Assembly (NCBI RefSeq): GCF_000020965.1
Contig: NC_011297.1
Span: 1,068,387-1,132,386, forward strand
DNA: 64,000 nt
Direction of reading: 5' to 3'
DNA from: Dictyoglomus thermophilum H-6-12
GTDB lineage: Bacteria; Dictyoglomota; Dictyoglomia; Dictyoglomales; Dictyoglomaceae
Part shown: positions 59,987-64,000 of the stretch, piece after piece
Layout of the letters: every line of letters begins with the position of its first letter
Numbering within the stretch: position 1 is the stretch's first letter
Position numbers and translations under genes: made by a program
The notes under the pieces: generated by a model
Told to the model about the DNA's origin: nothing
The model's database searches: none
Seen by the model: only the letters and a program-made list of their open reading frames with translations

Positions 59987-60397
59987 ATGGAAACAAAAGT
60001 AGTATGGAACGGAAAAATGCAATTTGTAGGTACTACTCCATCAAATTTCACCATTGTTATGGATGCAGTTCCTGAACATGGAGGAGAGAATAAAGGTCCA
60101 GCACCTATGGAGCTTATCCCTGTAGCCCTTGGAGGATGTACTGGAATGGATGTTATCTCTATTTTAAATAAAATGAAAGAAAAAGTGGAACATTTTGAAA
60201 TGAGAATTACCACAGAAAGAGCTACAGAACATCCTAAGGTTTACACTAAAGTGCATATAGAATATATCTTTAAAGGAGAGAATCTTAACGAGGAAAATAT
60301 TAAAAAGGCTATAGAGCTTTCTCAAAATAAATATTGTTCAGTATCTGCCATATTAAGAGGAACAGCTGAAGTAACTTATTCTTATAAAATTCTGTAA
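59987..60397 (+). CDS. OsmC/Ohr family peroxiredoxin-like protein
   Basis: 136 residues from the ATG after AAGGAGGG. Family elements GKMQFVG, GPAPMELIPVALGGCTGMD (first cysteine) and KYCSVSAIL (second cysteine). The two cysteines reduce organic hydroperoxides in this family. Probably thiol-dependent protection in an anaerobe. Confidence 0.92.
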   Translation: METKVVWNGKMQFVGTTPSNFTIVMDAVPEHGGENKGPAPMELIPVALGGCTGMDVISILNKMKEKVEHFEMRITTERATEHPKVYTKVHIEYIFKGENLNEENIKKAIELSQNKYCSVSAILRGTAEVTYSYKIL

Positions 60398-60426
60398 AAT
60401 CCCAAAGAAGGGAGTGATAAAACTTA

Positions 60427-61860
60427 ATGGATAATGTAAGAGTAAGAATTGCGCCAAGTCCTACAGGCTATTTACATGTAGGTACAGCACATACCGCTTT
60501 GTTTAACTGGCTCTTTGCAAGACATAATAAAGGAACCTTTATTTTAAGAATAGAAGATACGGACCTTGCTAGATCTACAAAAGAATACGAAGAGAACATA
60601 ATTGAAGGACTAAAATGGTTAGGACTCTATTGGGATGAAGGACCTTATTATCAAACTCAGAGATTAGACCTATATAGAAAATATGCCGATGAACTTCTGA
60701 AAAAAGGTCTTGCCTACTATTGCTATTGTACCCCTGAGGAATTAGAAGAAAGAAGAAAAGAAGCCCTTGCTCAGAAAAAACCGCCAAGATATGACAGAAA
60801 ATGTCTATACCTATCCGACGAAGAGAGAGCAAGATATGAAAGAGAGGGAAGAAAACCTGCCATAAGACTTCTTGTACCAGAAGGAAAGACAGTGTTTAAT
60901 GACATCATTAGGGGAGAAATAGAGTTTAACAACGAAGATATTGGAGACTTTGTAATTATGAAATCCGATGGAATACCTACTTACAATTTTGCAGTAGTAA
61001 TTGATGACTACACCATGGGAATAACCCACGTTATAAGAGGAGAAGATCACATATCAAACACTCCAAAACAACTATTTATTTATAACGCTTTTGGTTGGAC
61101 TCCTCCTGAATTTGCTCATCTTCCGTTACTTCTTGGTCCTGATCGCTCAAAACTATCCAAGAGACATGGTGTAACCTCGGTTACTGAATACAAAAAAATG
61201 GGATATCTTCCACAAGCTTTAGTAAACTATCTTGCTCTCTTAGGATGGACCCCTGAAGAGAATAGAGAAATATACACTGTAGAAGAATTGATAGAGCTTT
61301 TTGACTTAAGAAGAGTTACTAAGAATCCAGGAATATTTGATGTAACAAAACTTGAGTGGATAAATACTCAACATATAAGAAGATTATCCTTAGAAGAGCT
61401 TGCAGATCTCACTTATCCTTTTTTAAAGGAAGCAGAATGGTTTAAAGAAGAGAATTTTAACAAAGAATACTATCTTAAAGTTCTTAGCCTTCTTCAGGAA
61501 AGATTAAAAACTCTTGCTCAAATTAAAGAATACGCAGATTACTTCTTTGTAGATGATCTTGACTATGATGTTGAAACAGTAAAGAAAGTATGTAAACATC
61601 CTGATACTCCCCTTTATCTTGAAAAAATAAAAGATGTATGGAGTCAGTTAAGCGAATTCACTGCAGAAAACTTAGAAGCATCACTAAAAAAATTGGCTGA
61701 AGAGAATCAAATTCCCACAAAGAATCTTGTACATCCAATTCGTGTGGCTTTAACTAATAAAACAGTAGGTCCAGGGCTCTACGAAATTGCCGAAGTACTT
61801 GGAAAAGAAAAAACCTTAAAAAGATTAGAAAAATTCATTCAATTCTTAAAAACTCTGTAA
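60427..61860 (+). CDS. gltX: Glutamyl-tRNA synthetase
   Basis: 477 residues. HIGH-type HVGTAH near residue 17, KLSKR at 242-246 in [10 protein letters not shown], and EDTDLARS. Bacterial class I enzyme. Whether it charges tRNA-Gln as well (needs GatCAB) cannot be seen here. Followed after 8 bases by a YaaC-like gene. Confidence 0.96.
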
Positions 61861-61868
61861 ATTAAGCT

Positions 61869-62483
61869 ATGATAAGACGCTCTCCTTATAAAGATCTAAT
61901 GAAGTATGAGAAGATCCTATCAGAAGATTTAGGAGAAGGAGAGCGTCTTTTTCTCCACTACACTTTAATCCAGGCAAAAAGCAACTTAGAAGTTGCAGAA
62001 AATTCTGATTATTTTGTTTCTCCTCTACTCTTCTTTTATGGGTTAGTGGCTCTTTCCAAAATTATAATTTTAATTAAGACAAAAACAATTCCAAGAGAAG
62101 TACTTCATGGATTAACGGTAAGAATAGCAGGAGAGAAATCTGTAGATTGGACAAAAGATTATGATCCAAGAATTGAGACAGTGCTTGTAAAAGAAAAAGG
62201 ACTTTTTCCTACTTTTTATAAAACTATCTCTACTTACTCCCTTCCAGAAGGTGAAAAATATACTTTAGGAGATTTATTTTTATTCCTTAACAAGAGAACC
62301 TCTTTAGATACTTTAGCTATCCATTACCTAATTCTTTTTCTTCTAAGTATGCTTACCAGGTATGAACCTCAAAAATGGGGATGGGCCTATGAAAAATCCT
62401 CATTCTCCCGTGAATTGCAAACCTATTTAAAGATTATAGGTAGAGATGTTTATGATCTTTGGAAAGAGAAAATCAAATTATAG
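61869..62483 (+). CDS. YaaC-like protein
   Basis: 204 residues. HYTLIQAKSNLEVAENSDYFVSPLLFFYGLVALSKI matches in pattern the YaaC family of Bacillus-type bacteria, whose function is unknown. The middle carries hydrophobic helices but no clear membrane topology. The last 34 bases overlap the 3' end of the prenyl synthase gene on the opposite strand. Confidence 0.65.
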   Translation: MIRRSPYKDLMKYEKILSEDLGEGERLFLHYTLIQAKSNLEVAENSDYFVSPLLFFYGLVALSKIIILIKTKTIPREVLHGLTVRIAGEKSVDWTKDYDPRIETVLVKEKGLFPTFYKTISTYSLPEGEKYTLGDLFLFLNKRTSLDTLAIHYLILFLLSMLTRYEPQKWGWAYEKSSFSRELQTYLKIIGRDVYDLWKEKIKL

Positions 62484-63481
62484 TAATCTTCAAAGAGTTT
62501 TCTCAAAAGAGAGATATTGTATAAATCCTGAAAAGATAAGAGCTTTTTATAACTTTCACCAAAATACTTCTCTGCAAGATTAAATGTTGCCTCTTTAACT
62601 CTTTTCTTCTCCAAACGATCTAAGAGATATTCAATGTCTTTCTCGGTAACAATATCCCTACCCCATATTTCTTCTATCATGCGTTTTTCTTTATCAGAAG
62701 CTTCGGAATACAAATACAAAATAGGATAAGTTTTCTTCTTTCTCCATAAATCCGCAAAGGCATTTTTTCCTGTCTTTTCAGGATCACCCCATATTCCCAT
62801 AGCATCATCAGCAATCTGGAAGAATAATCCAAAATTTCTGCCTATATCTTGAAAAAGTTTAGAAATCTCTTCTTTATAAGTAGCAGAAAAAGCCCCAAGA
62901 TAAAAACTCGTAGAGAAAAGCTTAGCAGTTTTTTTGTCTATCATCATTAAGTACTCTTTGAGACTTATATCCTTTCTCTTCTCAAAGGAAATATCTAAAT
63001 ATTGTCCCTCAATGAGCTCCCTTATAGTCTCGGTTAGCTCTTTTAAGGATTTAGAAAGCAAAAGAGGAGATTTAAGGTTAGTGAGTACCTGAAAAACCAT
63101 ATTAAAAAGAAGATCCCCTACATTTATTGCCTGAGCCTCTCCCCATATTTTCCAGACAGTCCACTTTCCATGTCTTTTCTCATCTTGATCTTGAATATCA
63201 TCATGTACTAAAGAGAAATTATGCAAAAATTCAATAGCAGATCCTATCTCTAATGCGTCATCCAAAACCCCATTCAAGGTCTGATTTACTAAAACACAAA
63301 AAAGAGGCCTCAGTCTTTTCCCACGTCTGATGTTTGTAATAGGAATTAGATCTTCATCGACCCATCCCATATGATAGGCTGTAATTAAATGAATAGGAAT
63401 ATTAGTAGAAAACTTAGACCAATTCTCTTGAAGTTTATTCTCTATTATTAATAAAAATTTTTGAATCTCATTTACATCCAT
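62450..63481 (-). CDS. Trans-isoprenyl diphosphate synthase
   Basis: 343 residues. First aspartate-rich motif DDIQD at 94-98 (D94, D95, D98), second as DDAMGIWGD at 225-233, GKRLRP near 54-59. The second motif departs from DDxxD (DDAMG), as in several farnesyl/geranylgeranyl synthases. Makes C15-C20 or longer isoprenyl diphosphate for quinones, undecaprenyl phosphate or lipids; chain length cannot be judged safely. Overlaps the ThuA-like gene by 10 bases. Confidence 0.9.
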   Translation of the reverse strand: MDVNEIQKFLLIIENKLQENWSKFSTNIPIHLITAYHMGWVDEDLIPITNIRRGKRLRPLFCVLVNQTLNGVLDDALEIGSAIEFLHNFSLVHDDIQDQDEKRHGKWTVWKIWGEAQAINVGDLLFNMVFQVLTNLKSPLLLSKSLKELTETIRELIEGQYLDISFEKRKDISLKEYLMMIDKKTAKLFSTSFYLGAFSATYKEEISKLFQDIGRNFGLFFQIADDAMGIWGDPEKTGKNAFADLWRKKKTYPILYLYSEASDKEKRMIEEIWGRDIVTEKDIEYLLDRLEKKRVKEATFNLAEKYFGESYKKLLSFQDLYNISLLRKLFEDYYNLIFSFQRS

Positions 63482-63999
63482 AATATCAGATCCCTCAAGA
63501 ACCTTCTTAATTTTTCATCCTCTAAAGCCTCATTATGGGCAGGAGTAAAACATAATACCTTTCCCTTGCCATAATTATGATACCATCCTGCAATAGACTC
63601 TCCGTCAGAAGAGCTAGAATACAGAAAGATATTAGTATTCTCTTTATCGACCTCTACAAAATAATGTTCATCAAAAATTTCAAAACATATTTCCTCATCT
63701 TTCTCAGGGTATTTTCCATAGTATTTAACTATCTTCCTCTCAGGATGATATTTGAAATAACCCCTCGTAAGTTCTCTTACATATTTTCCATTTACATTAT
63801 AAGATGCCAGTCCAGAATGCAAAACGAAAAGTTTTCCACCATTTATGACATAATCTACCAATACGTTTTCAATTCCATCACTCATCCAAACAGGAGAATT
63901 CTCACCTTGAGGATTAAGCTTATTTTCTCTCCCTATAATAACTAAATAAGGATTTCTTCTAAGTGATTCTAAAAAGTTTTCATGGGATACATATTCAAC
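63472..63999 (-). CDS. ThuA-like glutamine-amidotransferase-fold protein (N-terminus outside window)
   Basis: The frame is open to the right edge, so only the C-terminal 175 codons are visible. GGKLFVLHSGLASYN, FEIFDEHYFVE and GWYHNYGKGKVLCFTPAHNEA are hallmarks of ThuA/trehalose-utilisation proteins (class I GATase fold lacking the catalytic cysteine in most members). Role unknown. An ATG at 63885 is internal; upstream codons LVIIGREN and SPVW belong to the same protein. Confidence 0.8.
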   Translation of the reverse strand, partial: VEYVSHENFLESLRRNPYLVIIGRENKLNPQGENSPVWMSDGIENVLVDYVINGGKLFVLHSGLASYNVNGKYVRELTRGYFKYHPERKIVKYYGKYPEKDEEICFEIFDEHYFVEVDKENTNIFLYSSSSDGESIAGWYHNYGKGKVLCFTPAHNEALEDEKLRRFLRDLILWM

Positions 64000-64000
64000 C

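Overview
The window looks like a chromosomal segment of an AT-rich thermophilic bacterium, most consistent with Dictyoglomus. This is inferred from gene content and order and from memory of that lineage; no search was run. The coding sequence is strongly AT-rich while the rRNA operon, SRP RNA and RNase P RNA are GC-rich, the usual thermophile contrast. Archaea/thermophile-associated families are present (archease, endonuclease Q, bifunctional phosphoglucose/phosphomannose isomerase, TrpB2).

Layout. (1) 0-5.3 kb: a CHASE2 protein (cut by the window edge) and a FecR protein with a putative outer-membrane barrel; coaX with an ECF transporter S component behind a leader of two bulged-A hairpins that resembles the pan motif; 5-formyl-THF cyclo-ligase; a TlpA-type thioredoxin overlapped by a 46-residue CXXC membrane peptide. 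(2) 5.3-10.7 kb, minus strand: one rRNA operon 16S-tRNA-Ile-tRNA-Ala-23S-5S with promoter, processing stems, a repeated boxA-like element and a G-rich-looped terminator. (3) 10.7-13.6 kb: two radical SAM proteins, TatD, a large SRP RNA, a small membrane protein and tRNA-Ser. (4) 13.6-41.2 kb, minus strand: one nearly gapless run of 28 genes from mraZ to tadA. It holds the whole mur/fts cluster (mraZ rsmH ftsL ftsI murE murF mraY murD ftsW murG murC murB ftsQ-like ftsA ftsZ). This is followed by two related B12-type radical SAM proteins, pgeF, an HlyD-like adaptor, yggS, a PhoB-type two-component pair, a DUF1015 protein, rodA, a TIGR03936 protein, a HAD phosphatase, cutA and tadA. MraZ-type direct repeats sit at its promoter. 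(5) 41.3-43 kb: RNase P RNA overlapping the end of a zinc-ribbon gene, and a coiled-coil zinc-ribbon protein. (6) 43-46.4 kb: a decaying accessory patch with a beta-propeller remnant, a broken thermonuclease gene, a PH/SHOCT protein and a zinc phospholipase C-like membrane protein. (7) 46.4-64 kb: tRNA-Val/Met; trpB2 under a Trp T-box; cysE; a TPP riboswitch with thiT-thiN; gyrA-archease-YchF-like; Rrf2 and an esterase; endonuclease Q; a pgi/pmi operon divergent from osmC; gltX-YaaC-like; a prenyl synthase and a ThuA-like protein (cut by the right edge).

The window is therefore dominated by envelope growth and division, translation RNA genes, and vitamin/amino-acid supply under RNA-level control (T-box, TPP, putative pan-like element). 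No CRISPR array, prophage or intact insertion sequence was seen. The observations most worth following are the pan-like leader, the repeated boxA-like element in the rRNA operon, the two operator-like palindromes (Rrf2 and osmC/pgi-pmi), the reduced YchF-like protein, and the two paralogous radical SAM proteins embedded in the division operon.
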